This document shows, piece after piece, positions 18,892 to 31,396 of a stretch of 64,000 nucleotides of DNA. The DNA is taken from positions 124,001-188,000 of the forward strand of contig NZ_ANAM01000006.1 of NCBI RefSeq assembly GCF_000330705.1, in the 5' to 3' direction. Made by a program: the position numbers and the translations under genes. Source of the stretch: Salinicoccus carnicancri Crm (GTDB lineage: Bacteria > Bacillota > Bacilli > Staphylococcales > Salinicoccaceae). Under the pieces are notes generated by a model. It saw only the letters and a list, made by a program, of their open reading frames with translations, was not told where the DNA came from and searched no databases. Position 1 is the stretch's first letter, and each line of letters opens with the position of its first letter.

Positions 18892-20220
18892 ATGGAAGAG
18901 AAAGTGGAGAATGAAGAGATGTACGAAAGAACCACGGAGCCCGTCCTCGATGTTGGAGATCGGCCCACCCCGAGCCAGTGGCTGCTCCTGAGCTCACAGC
19001 ATCTGTTCGCCATGTTCGGTGCGACAGTGCTCGTGCCGTTTCTGACCGGGCTGCCTGTCTCAGCTGCACTCATTGCGAGCGGGGTCGGTACGCTGCTCTA
19101 CATAATGATCACGAAAGGTCAGATTCCGGCCTATCTTGGATCAAGTTTTGCATTCATACTGCCCATCACGATCGCGCTCGGGTCAAACAGTCTCGGTGAA
19201 GTGCTCACAGCATTGTTTGCGAGCGGGGTGCTGTACGTAATCATCGGGCTTGTGATCAAAATATTCGGTGTCAGATGGCTGATGCACCTGCTGCCTCCGG
19301 TGGTGGTCGGCCCGGTCATCATGGTCATCGGCCTCGGCCTTGCACCGGTGGCTGTGGATATGGCGATGTATACGGATTCCGGCAATCAGGAAGGCTACAG
19401 CATGACCTATATATTCGTCGCATTCGTCACGCTCGCAATCACGATACTCGCAAGCGTCTTCCTGCGCGGTGTCCTCGGCCTGATACCGATACTGATCGGA
19501 ATCATCGGGGGATACATTACAGCGGTGTCCACGGGCATAGTGGATTTCACACAAATCATGGAAACCGGCTGGTTCCATATGCCGGATGTCTATATCCCGT
19601 TCGTTTCATATGAGCCAACAGTCAATCCGGGACTTCTCGCCGTAATGCTGCCGATTGTCTTTGTAACGGTCAGTGAACATATCGGCCACCAGGTAGTCAT
19701 CAACAAAGTTGTCGGCAGGAATTTCTTCAAGAATCCGGGGCTGCACCGCTCACTGGCCGGCGACGGCGTCGCTACGATGTTTGCAGGCATAATCGGCGGG
19801 CCGCCGACAACGACTTACGGGGAGAACATCGGGGTGCTGGCTATCACAAGGATATTCAGCGTATGGGTCATCGGCGGGGCTGCCGTTCTTGCCATTATAC
19901 TCGGCTTTGTCGGTAAGTTCACCGCTGTTGTACAGAGTATACCGTCACCTGTGATGGGCGGGGTTTCCATACTGCTGTTCGGCATAATCGCAGCTAGCGG
20001 GCTCAGGATGCTGATCGATGCACAGATCGACCTTGATTCCAAAAGGAATCTCAGCATCGTATCCGTCATACTGGTCGTCGGCATAGGAAAGGCACATCTC
20101 GATTTCACGATTGGTGACATCCCCTTCAACCTCGAAGGGATGGCGCTCGCTGCACTCACAGGCATCATACTGAATGCAATTCTGCCAGACGACAAGGAGG
20201 AACCGGTAACCCATGGATAA
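18892..20220 (+). CDS. pyrP: Uracil permease PyrP
   Basis: A 442-residue NCS2 (nucleobase:cation symporter 2) transporter that imports uracil, with 12-14 predicted membrane segments. Family motifs include QHLFAMFGATVLVP (about residues 38-51), SEHIGHQVVINKVVG (about 259-273) and GGPPTTTYGENIG (about 301-313), the last being typical of uracil/xanthine permeases. It lies second in the operon as in B. subtilis and S. aureus. Its end overlaps the pyrB start by 8 bases, so there is no room for a second attenuator here. Confidence 0.97.
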   Translation: MEEKVENEEMYERTTEPVLDVGDRPTPSQWLLLSSQHLFAMFGATVLVPFLTGLPVSAALIASGVGTLLYIMITKGQIPAYLGSSFAFILPITIALGSNSLGEVLTALFASGVLYVIIGLVIKIFGVRWLMHLLPPVVVGPVIMVIGLGLAPVAVDMAMYTDSGNQEGYSMTYIFVAFVTLAITILASVFLRGVLGLIPILIGIIGGYITAVSTGIVDFTQIMETGWFHMPDVYIPFVSYEPTVNPGLLAVMLPIVFVTVSEHIGHQVVINKVVGRNFFKNPGLHRSLAGDGVATMFAGIIGGPPTTTYGENIGVLAITRIFSVWVIGGAAVLAIILGFVGKFTAVVQSIPSPVMGGVSILLFGIIAASGLRMLIDAQIDLDSKRNLSIVSVILVVGIGKAHLDFTIGDIPFNLEGMALAALTGIILNAILPDDKEEPVTHG

Positions 20221-21094
20221 TCTGCTTTCAATGGAACATATGGATGAGGAGGAGGTCATGCGCCTCATCAGACGGGCGCTTGAGATGAAGGCCGGCAATT
20301 ATATGCCTTATCAGGAGCCCAGATATATCGCAAACCTATTTTTTGAAAATTCGACGCGGACGAAAACGAGTTTCGAGATGGCTGAGCTGAAGATGGACGT
20401 CACATCGATTCCTTTCGATGTGAATTACAGTTCCGTTTCAAAAGGGGAGACACTTTACGACACATGCAAGACACTCGAATCGCTCGGTGCGGATGCATTG
20501 GTCATCCGGCACTCTGAAAAGGAGTATTATGGGCAGCTTACGGGTCTCGGCATCCCGGTGATAAATGCCGGCGACGGCAGCGGATCGCATCCGACACAGT
20601 CTCTGCTCGACCTGATGACGATTTACGAGCGGTTCGGCACTTTCCGCGGTCTCAAAATCGTCATCGCCGGCGACATCGTCCACAGCCGTGTTGCCCACAG
20701 CAACCAGCAGGCGCTCGAACGGCTCGGGGCGGATGTATGTTTCTCAGCACCTCCTGAATGGGTCGACCATGATGCCCTTGTGCCATATAAGGAACTCGAT
20801 GAGGTGATCGGAAATGCGGACGTGATTATGCTGCTCCGTGTGCAGCACGAGCGGCATGATGTCGCAGCGAAGTTTACAAAGGAAGACTATAACAGGAAGT
20901 ACGGGATGAACCTTGCGCGGTACGGCCTCATGAAAAAGGATGCAATAATCATGCATCCCGCCCCGGTCAACCGTGGCGCTGAGATATCGGAAGAACTTGT
21001 TGAAAGCGAAAAATCGGTCATTTTTGAACAGATGAAAAATGGTGTTTTTGCACGCATGAGTGTACTACAGGAAATTCTGGGGAGTGTTGAATAG
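20213..21094 (+). CDS. pyrB: Aspartate carbamoyltransferase, catalytic subunit
   Basis: A 293-residue enzyme that condenses carbamoyl phosphate with aspartate. The carbamoyl-phosphate motif FENSTRTKTSFEMAE is at about residues 43-57, HPTQSLLDLMT at about 126-136, and MHPAPVNRG near 245-253. There is no PyrI regulatory subunit nearby, as expected for Bacillota. It overlaps pyrP and abuts pyrC. Confidence 0.98.
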   Translation: MDNLLSMEHMDEEEVMRLIRRALEMKAGNYMPYQEPRYIANLFFENSTRTKTSFEMAELKMDVTSIPFDVNYSSVSKGETLYDTCKTLESLGADALVIRHSEKEYYGQLTGLGIPVINAGDGSGSHPTQSLLDLMTIYERFGTFRGLKIVIAGDIVHSRVAHSNQQALERLGADVCFSAPPEWVDHDALVPYKELDEVIGNADVIMLLRVQHERHDVAAKFTKEDYNRKYGMNLARYGLMKKDAIIMHPAPVNRGAEISEELVESEKSVIFEQMKNGVFARMSVLQEILGSVE

Positions 21095-22369
21095 ATGAGT
21101 CTGCTTTTGAAAAATGGAATGATACTGGAACAGGGCGGAAAAGTGAGAAGAGATTTACTTATCGAAAACGGCAAAATTGAGCGGATGGATGAAAGAATAG
21201 AGGCAGAGGCAGAGGAAATAATGGATCTTGGAGGAAAACTTGTCACACCGGGGTTCGTGGATGTCCATGTCCATCTCCGTGAACCGGGGGGTGAACATAA
21301 GGAAACGATAGAGACGGGGACACTGGCAGCAGCAAGAGGCGGTTTCACCGCTGTCTGTCCGATGCCGAACACACGGCCCGTACCTGACAATGTGGAAACG
21401 ATGAACAGGCTCCGGCAACGGATCAGGGAGACGGCGCATGTCAAAGTGCTGCCCTATGCCTCGATCACCATACGCCAGCTCGGCCGTGAACTGGTCGATT
21501 TCGAAGGTCTGAAGGAAGCGGGCGCATTCGCCTTCACCGATGATGGTGTCGGTGTACAGAGTGCTGACATGATGCTCCGGGCGATGTACAAAGGTGCAGA
21601 AACAGGCATGCCGATCGTCGCCCATACCGAAGAGAACACACTGATCCACGGCGGTGCAGTACATGAGGGTGAAACGAGTGAAAAACTGGATATACCAGGC
21701 ATCCCGGCAGTGACCGAATCCGTCCATATCGCAAGGGACATACTGCTCGCGGAAGCGGCGGGCTGCCACTACCATGTGTGTCATGTGAGTACAAAGGAAA
21801 GCGTGCGTATAATCCGGGACGCCAAGCGGGCCGGCATCCATGTGACGGCGGAAGTCACGCCGCACCATCTTGTCCTGGACGATACGGATATTACCGGCAA
21901 AGACCCGAATTTCAAGATGAACCCGCCGCTCAGGGCACCGGCAGACCGCGAGGCACTTATCGAAGGGCTGCTTGATGGCACGATCGACTTCATCGCAACA
22001 GACCATGCACCTCATGCCGAAGAGGAGAAGGCGGTTGGCATAGAGACTGCCCCGTTTGGCATCACCGGCAGTGAAAATGCCTTCCAGCTCCTTTATACGA
22101 AACTGGTGAGAGCCGGGGTATTTACACTCCATCAGTTGGTGGAATGGCTGACAGTCAGGCCGTCCGAAGTTTTCGGACTCGGCATGGGTGTCCTCACAGA
22201 AGGACAGGCTGCCGATATTACGGTGATCGATCTCGGGAAGCAGTACGTTCTGGACAAAAATGAATTCTACAGCAAGGCAAGGAACACGCCATTTCACGGA
22301 GAACAGCTTGAAGCGGATATCTACATGACAATTGTCGACGGCAACGTGGCATACAAGGAGGAAAAATAA
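21095..22369 (+). CDS. pyrC: Dihydroorotase
   Basis: A 424-residue class I dihydroorotase of the amidohydrolase superfamily, which closes carbamoyl aspartate to dihydroorotate. Metal ligands are visible in [11 protein letters not shown] (about residues 54-64) and IATDHAPH (about 302-309), with further ligand histidines at VAHTEEN and [10 protein letters not shown]. Length matches the family. It starts directly after the pyrB stop and shares one base with carA (TAATG). Confidence 0.97.
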   Translation: MSLLLKNGMILEQGGKVRRDLLIENGKIERMDERIEAEAEEIMDLGGKLVTPGFVDVHVHLREPGGEHKETIETGTLAAARGGFTAVCPMPNTRPVPDNVETMNRLRQRIRETAHVKVLPYASITIRQLGRELVDFEGLKEAGAFAFTDDGVGVQSADMMLRAMYKGAETGMPIVAHTEENTLIHGGAVHEGETSEKLDIPGIPAVTESVHIARDILLAEAAGCHYHVCHVSTKESVRIIRDAKRAGIHVTAEVTPHHLVLDDTDITGKDPNFKMNPPLRAPADREALIEGLLDGTIDFIATDHAPHAEEEKAVGIETAPFGITGSENAFQLLYTKLVRAGVFTLHQLVEWLTVRPSEVFGLGMGVLTEGQAADITVIDLGKQYVLDKNEFYSKARNTPFHGEQLEADIYMTIVDGNVAYKEEK

Positions 22370-23460
22370 TGCTTACAGAGAAAAGGTACCTGGTATTGGA
22401 AGACGGTACAGTCTATGAAGGATACAGATTCGGGAGCGACCGTACTGCAGAAGGGGAACTGGTTTTTAATACGGCCATGACCGGTGCACAGGAAATAATT
22501 ACAGACCTGTCGTATACCGATCAGATCATCACATTCAGCTACCCGCTGATCGGGAACACGGGCGTTAACATCGAGGACAACGAAACGCTCGTCCCCTCGG
22601 CGAGAGGGGTTGTCGTAAGAGAAGCGTGCAGCGAGCCGTCGAATTTCAGGGCATCCGAATCACTGGATTCTTTTCTCAGAAGGCATAACATACCGGGAAT
22701 CAGCGGAGTGGATACGCGGAGCATTACGAGAAAGATCAGGGACAAGGGCGTCATGAAAGCCGTCATGACAGATGACGAAAACCATGAAGAGCTGGTCGGG
22801 CTGCTTCAGAATGCAAGTTTCAGGACGGATCAGGTTAAGCGGGTATCCACCAGGGCACCGTATATTTCAACCGGACCCGGGAAACGTGTGGTACTTGTCG
22901 ACTATGGTAAGAAAGAGAATATCGTAAGATCACTCAATACGCACGGCTGTGACGTCACAGTCGTCCCGCATGATACCACAGCGGAAGACATTCTGAAGAT
23001 GAAACCCGATGGCGTGATGCTCTCAAACGGGCCGGGTGACCCGGAAGATGTGGAGGCGGGTATCCGCACTGTGAAAAATCTAATCGGCAGGGTACCTTTA
23101 TTCGGCATATGCCTTGGCCATCAGCTCATCGGCCTCGCCTGCGGCGCGAAGACCTTCAAGATGAAATTCGGACACAGGGGAAGCAACCAGCCGGTCATCA
23201 ATCATGCAACGGGCAGGGTCGAGATCACTGCGCAGAATCACGGTTTCGCAATCGATGCCGACTCGCTCGGGAGCACCGGGCTTGAAATCACGCACACCGC
23301 ACTGAACGACAGGACGGTCGAAGGCGTCAGACATGTCAAGCATCCTGTGTTCTCCGTCCAGTACCACCCCGAGGCATCTGCAGGACCGCATGATTCGGAA
23401 TATCTTTTCGGTGAATTCGTAAATATGATGGAAACAAAAAAGGAGGCTAACAATGCCTAA
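22369..23460 (+). CDS. carA: Carbamoyl-phosphate synthase, glutaminase subunit (pyrimidine type)
   Basis: A 363-residue small subunit that releases ammonia from glutamine for CarB. The N-terminal CPSase domain is followed by a class I glutamine amidotransferase domain, with the nucleophile in [11 protein letters not shown] (Cys about 247) and the His/Glu pair in [14 protein letters not shown] (about 331-344). Placement inside the pyr operon marks it as the pyrimidine-dedicated enzyme. It overlaps carB by 8 bases. Confidence 0.98.
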   Translation: MLTEKRYLVLEDGTVYEGYRFGSDRTAEGELVFNTAMTGAQEIITDLSYTDQIITFSYPLIGNTGVNIEDNETLVPSARGVVVREACSEPSNFRASESLDSFLRRHNIPGISGVDTRSITRKIRDKGVMKAVMTDDENHEELVGLLQNASFRTDQVKRVSTRAPYISTGPGKRVVLVDYGKKENIVRSLNTHGCDVTVVPHDTTAEDILKMKPDGVMLSNGPGDPEDVEAGIRTVKNLIGRVPLFGICLGHQLIGLACGAKTFKMKFGHRGSNQPVINHATGRVEITAQNHGFAIDADSLGSTGLEITHTALNDRTVEGVRHVKHPVFSVQYHPEASAGPHDSEYLFGEFVNMMETKKEANNA

Positions 23461-26400
23461 ACGTACAGACATCAAAACAATCATGGTAATAGGCAGTGGC
23501 CCGATCATCATCGGCCAGGCAGCAGAATTCGACTACGCAGGTACACAGGCCTGCCTTGCTCTCAGGGAAGAGGGTTACCGGGTCATCCTTGTAAACTCGA
23601 ATCCGGCGACGATCATGACGGATAAGGAGATTGCCGATGTGGTCTACATAGAGCCGCTGACGACAGATTTCCTTTCCAGGATCATCCGCAAGGAACAGCC
23701 CGATGCCCTCCTGCCGACTCTCGGCGGGCAGGTCGGTCTGAACATGGCTGTTGAGCTTGATGGGCTTGGTGTTCTCGAAGAGAACAGCGTCGAGCTGCTC
23801 GGTACGAGACTGGATTCCATCAAACAGGCGGAGGACCGTGATCTGTTCAGGACACTCATGAACCAGATGGAGGTTCCTGTGCCGGAATCGGATATCATCA
23901 ATACTGTAGAACAGGCCTATGATTTTGTCGGGAAGGTGGGCTATCCGTTCATCGTCCGTCCGGCATTCACGATGGGGGGCACAGGCGGCGGCATATGCTA
24001 TAACGAGGACGACCTTACGGAAATCGTGGCGAACGGGCTGAAATATTCACCTGTCAGCCAGTGCCTGGTCGAAAAGTCCATCGCCGGTTTCAAGGAAGTA
24101 GAATACGAAGTGATGAGGGACTCGAATGATAATGCCATCGTCGTATGTAACATGGAAAATATCGACCCTGTCGGCATCCATACCGGCGATTCCATCGTCG
24201 TTGCCCCGACGCAGACGCTGACGGACAAGGAGAACCAGATGCTGCGTGATGTGTCACTCGATGTCATCCGCGAGCTCGGCATCGAGGGCGGCTGTAACGT
24301 TCAGCTTGCCCTCGACCCGAATTCATTCGACTACTATATCATCGAAGTGAATCCGAGGGTCTCAAGGTCATCCGCCCTGGCTTCGAAGGCGACAGGGTAT
24401 CCGATCGCAAAGCTTGCTGCCAAGATTGCAGTCGGACTGACGCTGGATGAGATGATCAACCCGGTGACGGAAACGAGCTATGCCGCCTTTGAACCGGCTA
24501 TCGACTATGTGGTATCGAAAATACCGCGTTTTCCGTTCGACAAGTTTGCCAAGGGTGCACGCAAACTCGGGACACAGATGAAGGCGACCGGTGAAGTAAT
24601 GGCCATCGGCCGTACGTATGAGGAATCGCTCTTAAAAGCGATCCGTTCCCTTGAATACGGAGTGCATCATCTTGGCCTGCCGAACGGTGACGAGTTTGAG
24701 CTGGACTACATCATCCGCATGATCGAGGCACAGAGTGATGAAAGGCTGTTCTACATTGGCGAGGCGCTGAGACGCGGGGTTTCCATGGAGGAAATCCATG
24801 AATGGACCATGATAGACATGTTCTTTTTGAGGAAGTTCCAGCATATCATCGACATTGAACATGAGCTGAAAGAGAATACCGGTTCCATTCCGCATCTGAA
24901 ATGGGCGAAGGAGTACGGCTTCAGCGACAGGGTCATTGCACATCGCTGGAATACTGATAAATCTGCGGTGTTCAGGTTGCGCAGGGAGAACGGAATCATG
25001 CCTGTCTATAAGATGGTGGATACATGCGCTGCGGAATTTGAATCGGCCACCCCATATTTCTATGGTACCTACGAGTTTGAAAACGAATCGGTGAGAAGCG
25101 ACAGGAAAAAAATCCTGGTGCTCGGCAGCGGACCGATCCGCATCGGTCAGGGGGTTGAGTTCGACTATGCGACAGTCCATGCCGTATGGGCCATACAGGA
25201 AGCAGGGTACGAGGCAATTATCGTCAACAACAACCCGGAAACCGTGTCAACGGACTTTTCAATCTCCGACAAACTTTATTTCGAACCTCTGACGCATGAA
25301 GACGTGATGAACATCATCGAACACGAACAGCCTGAAGGCGTGGTTGTCCAGTTCGGAGGCCAGACGGCGATCAACCTGGCCGACAAGCTGGAAGAGGACG
25401 GCGTGAAAATTCTCGGCACGACGCTCGATGATCTTGACAGGGCGGAGAACAGGAAACGGTTCGAACAGCTGCTGCATGACATCGACGTTCCGCAGCCGCT
25501 CGGGAAGACAGCGACCAATGAAGAAGAGGCGCTCGGAAATGCCGAATACATCGGCTATCCGGTACTTGTGCGCCCAAGCTATGTGCTGGGTGGACGTGCA
25601 ATGGAAATCGTCTATAACGAAACGGAACTGAAAAACTATATGAGGGACGCCGTCAAGGCCTCCCCGGAACACCCGGTGCTGATTGATCGCTACCTGACCG
25701 GCAAGGAGATTGAGGTGGATGCCATCAGCGACGGTGAGAAAGTGATCATCCCGGGCATCATGGAGCATATCGAGCGCGCGGGTGTGCACTCCGGTGATTC
25801 CATCGCGGTCTATCCGCCGGTGACACTCTCCGACAGTGAAACCGATACGCTCAGGGATTATACAGAGAGGCTGGCGCTCGGGTTGAATACGGTCGGGCTG
25901 ATCAATATACAGTTCGTCCTCTCAGATGGTGAAATCTATGTGCTCGAAGTCAATCCGAGAGCGAGCCGTACAGTGCCGTTCATGAGCAAGATCACTGGAA
26001 TCCCTATGGCAAACCTTGCAATGAAGGCCATCCTCGGGATGAAAATCGAAGAGGTCGGATTCCAGCCGGGACTGGCACCGTTCAAGGAAGGCTATCATGT
26101 CAAAGCCCCCGTGTTCAGCTTCAGCAAGCTGAAAAACGTTGACATCACACTCGGACCGGAGATGAAATCGACCGGTGAGGTCATGGGTAAGGATATGAGT
26201 CTGAACAAGGCACTTTTCAAGGGGCTTGTCGCAAGCGGTCTTGAAGTGAAAGACCACGGCACTGTTCTGTTCACTGTGGCGGACAAAGACAAGGAAGAAG
26301 CGGTGGAGCTTGCCCGCAGGCTGTCCCAGTGCGGTTACAGACTGATGGCGACAGAAGGCACCGGCAGGACGCTTGGGAAACATGGCATTCCATTCATCAC

Positions 26401-26629
26401 AGTTGACAAAGTGGGAGCGGGACAGACCAGCCTGCTGCGTGCGATACAGGGCGGCAGTGTGCAGATTGTCGTCAACACGATGACAAAAGGCAAGCAGGTT
26501 GAACGCGACGGCTTCCGCATCCGGAGGGAATCCGTGGAAAACGGCATACCATGCCTGACATCCCTTGATACGGCGCGGACGCTTGTGGAAGTGATTGAAA
26601 GCATGACATTCAATATGGAAAAAATGTAG
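23453..26629 (+). CDS. carB: Carbamoyl-phosphate synthase, large subunit
   Basis: A 1058-residue enzyme that makes carbamoyl phosphate from bicarbonate, ammonia and two ATP. It is an internal duplication: each half starts with a phosphate-binding motif ([20 protein letters not shown] near residue 14 and [20 protein letters not shown] near 558) followed by an ATP-grasp domain. The C-terminal MGS-like allosteric domain lies at about 930-1058. Length agrees with B. subtilis and S. aureus CarB. The frame is intact throughout. Confidence 0.98.
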   Translation: MPKRTDIKTIMVIGSGPIIIGQAAEFDYAGTQACLALREEGYRVILVNSNPATIMTDKEIADVVYIEPLTTDFLSRIIRKEQPDALLPTLGGQVGLNMAVELDGLGVLEENSVELLGTRLDSIKQAEDRDLFRTLMNQMEVPVPESDIINTVEQAYDFVGKVGYPFIVRPAFTMGGTGGGICYNEDDLTEIVANGLKYSPVSQCLVEKSIAGFKEVEYEVMRDSNDNAIVVCNMENIDPVGIHTGDSIVVAPTQTLTDKENQMLRDVSLDVIRELGIEGGCNVQLALDPNSFDYYIIEVNPRVSRSSALASKATGYPIAKLAAKIAVGLTLDEMINPVTETSYAAFEPAIDYVVSKIPRFPFDKFAKGARKLGTQMKATGEVMAIGRTYEESLLKAIRSLEYGVHHLGLPNGDEFELDYIIRMIEAQSDERLFYIGEALRRGVSMEEIHEWTMIDMFFLRKFQHIIDIEHELKENTGSIPHLKWAKEYGFSDRVIAHRWNTDKSAVFRLRRENGIMPVYKMVDTCAAEFESATPYFYGTYEFENESVRSDRKKILVLGSGPIRIGQGVEFDYATVHAVWAIQEAGYEAIIVNNNPETVSTDFSISDKLYFEPLTHEDVMNIIEHEQPEGVVVQFGGQTAINLADKLEEDGVKILGTTLDDLDRAENRKRFEQLLHDIDVPQPLGKTATNEEEALGNAEYIGYPVLVRPSYVLGGRAMEIVYNETELKNYMRDAVKASPEHPVLIDRYLTGKEIEVDAISDGEKVIIPGIMEHIERAGVHSGDSIAVYPPVTLSDSETDTLRDYTERLALGLNTVGLINIQFVLSDGEIYVLEVNPRASRTVPFMSKITGIPMANLAMKAILGMKIEEVGFQPGLAPFKEGYHVKAPVFSFSKLKNVDITLGPEMKSTGEVMGKDMSLNKALFKGLVASGLEVKDHGTVLFTVADKDKEEAVELARRLSQCGYRLMATEGTGRTLGKHGIPFITVDKVGAGQTSLLRAIQGGSVQIVVNTMTKGKQVERDGFRIRRESVENGIPCLTSLDTARTLVEVIESMTFNMEKM

Positions 26630-26637
26630 GTGATGGA

Positions 26638-29019
<2,382 letters not shown>

Positions 29020-29023
<4 letters not shown>

Positions 29024-29628
29024 AGGGAAAAATAGCGGAAATACTTCTGGATATAAATGCGGTGGAGCTGAGACCGGACGATCCATTTACATGGTCGAGC
29101 GGAATCGTTTCGCCGATATACTGTGATAACAGGAAAGTCATCGGCGATGTCCATGCACGCGCAGAAATTGCGGATGCATTCACGTCACTGATCGAGCGGC
29201 ATGCACCGGACGTGGAAGTCATTGCAGGGACTTCCACTGCAGGCATTCCGCATGCTGCCTATATCAGCGAGCGTATGAATCTGCCGATGTGTTATGTGCG
29301 CGGATCCAGGAAAAAGCACGGCAAAGGCAATCAGATTGAAGGAGCGGATGTATCCGGCCGCAAAGTTGTTGTCATCGAAGATCTGATTTCAACCGGAGGC
29401 TCAAGCCTCGAGGCGGTATGGGCGCTCAGGGAGAACGGCGCTGAAGTGATGAGTGTATTCGCCATCTTCACCTACGGCATCAAAAAGGCGGCCGATGCAT
29501 TCGAAGCGGCTGAGGTGTCATTCCATACGCTGAGCGGCCTCGATGCACTTCTTGACATCAGCATGAAAAAAGGTACGCTGGATGAAGGGAATAAGCAGGC
29601 CGTCATCGATTTCAAGAACAGCCTGTGA
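29020..29628 (+). CDS. pyrE: Orotate phosphoribosyltransferase
   Basis: A 202-residue enzyme that joins orotate to PRPP. The PRPP motif is VVVIEDLISTGGSSLEA (about residues 114-130), and the flexible-loop region RKKHGKGNQIEG is at about 98-109. It is the last gene of the pyr operon. The long hairpin at 29641-29709 follows 12 bases after its stop. Confidence 0.97.
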
Positions 29629-29640
29629 ATTAAAAATAAG

Positions 29641-29709
29641 AATCTATAGCACAAGACCCGCACGTCAGTCTCCCCGGGAGCATGATGTGCGGGTCTTGTG
29701 CTATAGATT
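29641..29709. terminator. 23-bp perfect hairpin between convergent pyrE and pgcA (bidirectional terminator)
   Basis: Two 23-base arms (29641-29663 and 29687-29709) are exact reverse complements around a 23-base loop. The loop itself contains a near-palindrome CTCCCCGGGAG. Reading leftward, the stem is followed by a T-rich CTTATTTTTAATTC, which suits a terminator for pgcA. Reading rightward it is followed only by a short T stretch. The stem is unusually long for a simple terminator. Confidence 0.75.
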
Positions 29710-29752
29710 TACTGCATATCGGCTTTTTAAGTATTCTTTTGCATATAGACGC

Positions 29753-31396
29753 CTAAACACCAAAAATCATATCATTGATGATCTTGCCCTCCTGTTCGAT
29801 CTGTGTGCTGTCCAGTGATACATATAGCTTTATTTTGGGCTCAGTACCCGAAGGTCTGAGGGCAATCCAGCCGTCTTTGAAATGGAGTTTGATGACATTG
29901 GCTTCGGGGAGATCGATTTCTTCACTGTTTCCTGAGCTATCGGTACGTCTGCCGAGGAGGAAATCCTCGACCAGGATGACTTCCCGCCTGCCGATCTCTT
30001 TGGGCGTATTACTTCTGAAATTGCTCATGATCTCGTCGATGTATTCACGGCCTTCTGTTCCCTCGAATGTATGGCTGTACAGGACTTCCATAATACGTCC
30101 ATGTTCCTCGTATATGTCCTCCAGCTGATCGACGAGCGTCCGCCCCTCATTCCTGAGTCCGGCTGCCATGGATATGATGTAGGGCACGACCTGGATGGCG
30201 TCTTTATCCCTGACGAATGGTTCGAGCAGGTAGCCGTAGCTCTCCTCATAGCCGAGCACAAACTGCTTATCAGACTCATTTTCCAGAGACTTTATCCGTT
30301 CGCCGATATATTTGAAGCCGGTCAGCACTTCGATCATTTCCCCACCTGCCGCTTCTGTAATTTTACGGCCGAGATCGCTCGTAACGATGGATTTTATGAC
30401 CACAGGCGTTTTACCTCTCTTTTCCTTCATGCGCTGATCCAGCAATAGAATCCCGAGCTGGTTGCCATTCAGATGCACATACCTGTCTTCATGCCTGACG
30501 ATCACGCCCATCCTGTCTGCATCGGGGTCTGTGGCAATCAGCAGATCTGCACCGGTCTCACGCCCGAGCACCTTCGAGTATTCGAAGGATTCCGGGCTCT
30601 CCGGGTTCGGGGAAGTGGTGGTCGGGAAGTCGCCATCAGGCACACACTGTTCAGTTACAAGTGAGTAGTCATTGAATCCGAGAGAATCAAGCAGTTCGGG
30701 AACGATGGGAACGCTTGTTCCATGAAGGCTTGAGAACACGATGGAAAGCTCCGATTCAGGGATGCTGCCGATGAAGCTGGTGACATGATTCCTGTAGCTG
30801 TCCACCACTTCACCTGATACATACTGGATGATCCCTTCCCCAAGACCGTCTTCGAACGGTTGGCTTCCGATAGAGAATACATCCTCGATCGCATTGATCT
30901 TTTCGCTGAGGGCGGCAGCCGGTGCATCGATCAGTTGCGCGCCGTCCGGCCCGTATACTTTTATGCCATTGTATTCGGGCGGATTATGGCTCGCTGTGAT
31001 CATTACTCCGATGGAAGCGCCGTAACTGCGTATGAAAAACGAAAGTTCAGGTGTCGAAGTGTACTGCTTTGTCACCTTGACTGAAATGCCGTTGTGTGCA
31101 AGGACTGAAGCCATGGTCTGTGAAAATTCGATGGAGAAATGTCTTGTATCATAACCGATTACAACAACCGGGTCAGATTCATCTTTCAGTGAATGTGCAA
31201 GACCAAGTGCCACCTTTTCGACAGTGTAGCGGTTCAGGCGGTTTGGCCCAAGCCCGATTTTCCCTCTGATGCCTGCCGTCCCAAAAGACAGTGTGCCGCC
31301 AAATGATTCCTCCTTGTCAGCCGTACTCAGTGCCTCATAACTTTTCCTGTCTATGAAACTTCCGCTGATGTGGTCTTCCCATTGTTTTCTATCCAT
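29753..31396 (-). CDS. pgcA: Alpha-phosphoglucomutase
   Basis: A 547-residue phosphohexomutase of the PgcA/YhxB type, interconverting glucose 1-phosphate and glucose 6-phosphate. The phosphoserine loop is MITASHNPPEYNG (Ser about 136), the metal loop is ATDPDADRMG (about 287-296), and the sugar-phosphate loop is ALRPSGTEPKIKLY (about 510-523). It feeds glucose 1-phosphate to GlgC/D and to UDP-glucose synthesis. It is downstream of pulA, with an 8-base overlap, and divergent from glgBCDA, which supports a role in glycogen turnover. Confidence 0.94.
   Translation of the reverse strand: MDRKQWEDHISGSFIDRKSYEALSTADKEESFGGTLSFGTAGIRGKIGLGPNRLNRYTVEKVALGLAHSLKDESDPVVVIGYDTRHFSIEFSQTMASVLAHNGISVKVTKQYTSTPELSFFIRSYGASIGVMITASHNPPEYNGIKVYGPDGAQLIDAPAAALSEKINAIEDVFSIGSQPFEDGLGEGIIQYVSGEVVDSYRNHVTSFIGSIPESELSIVFSSLHGTSVPIVPELLDSLGFNDYSLVTEQCVPDGDFPTTTSPNPESPESFEYSKVLGRETGADLLIATDPDADRMGVIVRHEDRYVHLNGNQLGILLLDQRMKEKRGKTPVVIKSIVTSDLGRKITEAAGGEMIEVLTGFKYIGERIKSLENESDKQFVLGYEESYGYLLEPFVRDKDAIQVVPYIISMAAGLRNEGRTLVDQLEDIYEEHGRIMEVLYSHTFEGTEGREYIDEIMSNFRSNTPKEIGRREVILVEDFLLGRRTDSSGNSEEIDLPEANVIKLHFKDGWIALRPSGTEPKIKLYVSLDSTQIEQEGKIINDMIFGV

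Noticed and set aside
21155-22297. A 380-codon open frame on the minus strand opposite pyrC
   Set aside because: pyrC is unmistakable on the plus strand. The antisense product has no recognisable domain, is rich in His/Cys/Arg and lacks a ribosome site; it reflects codon bias of the real gene.
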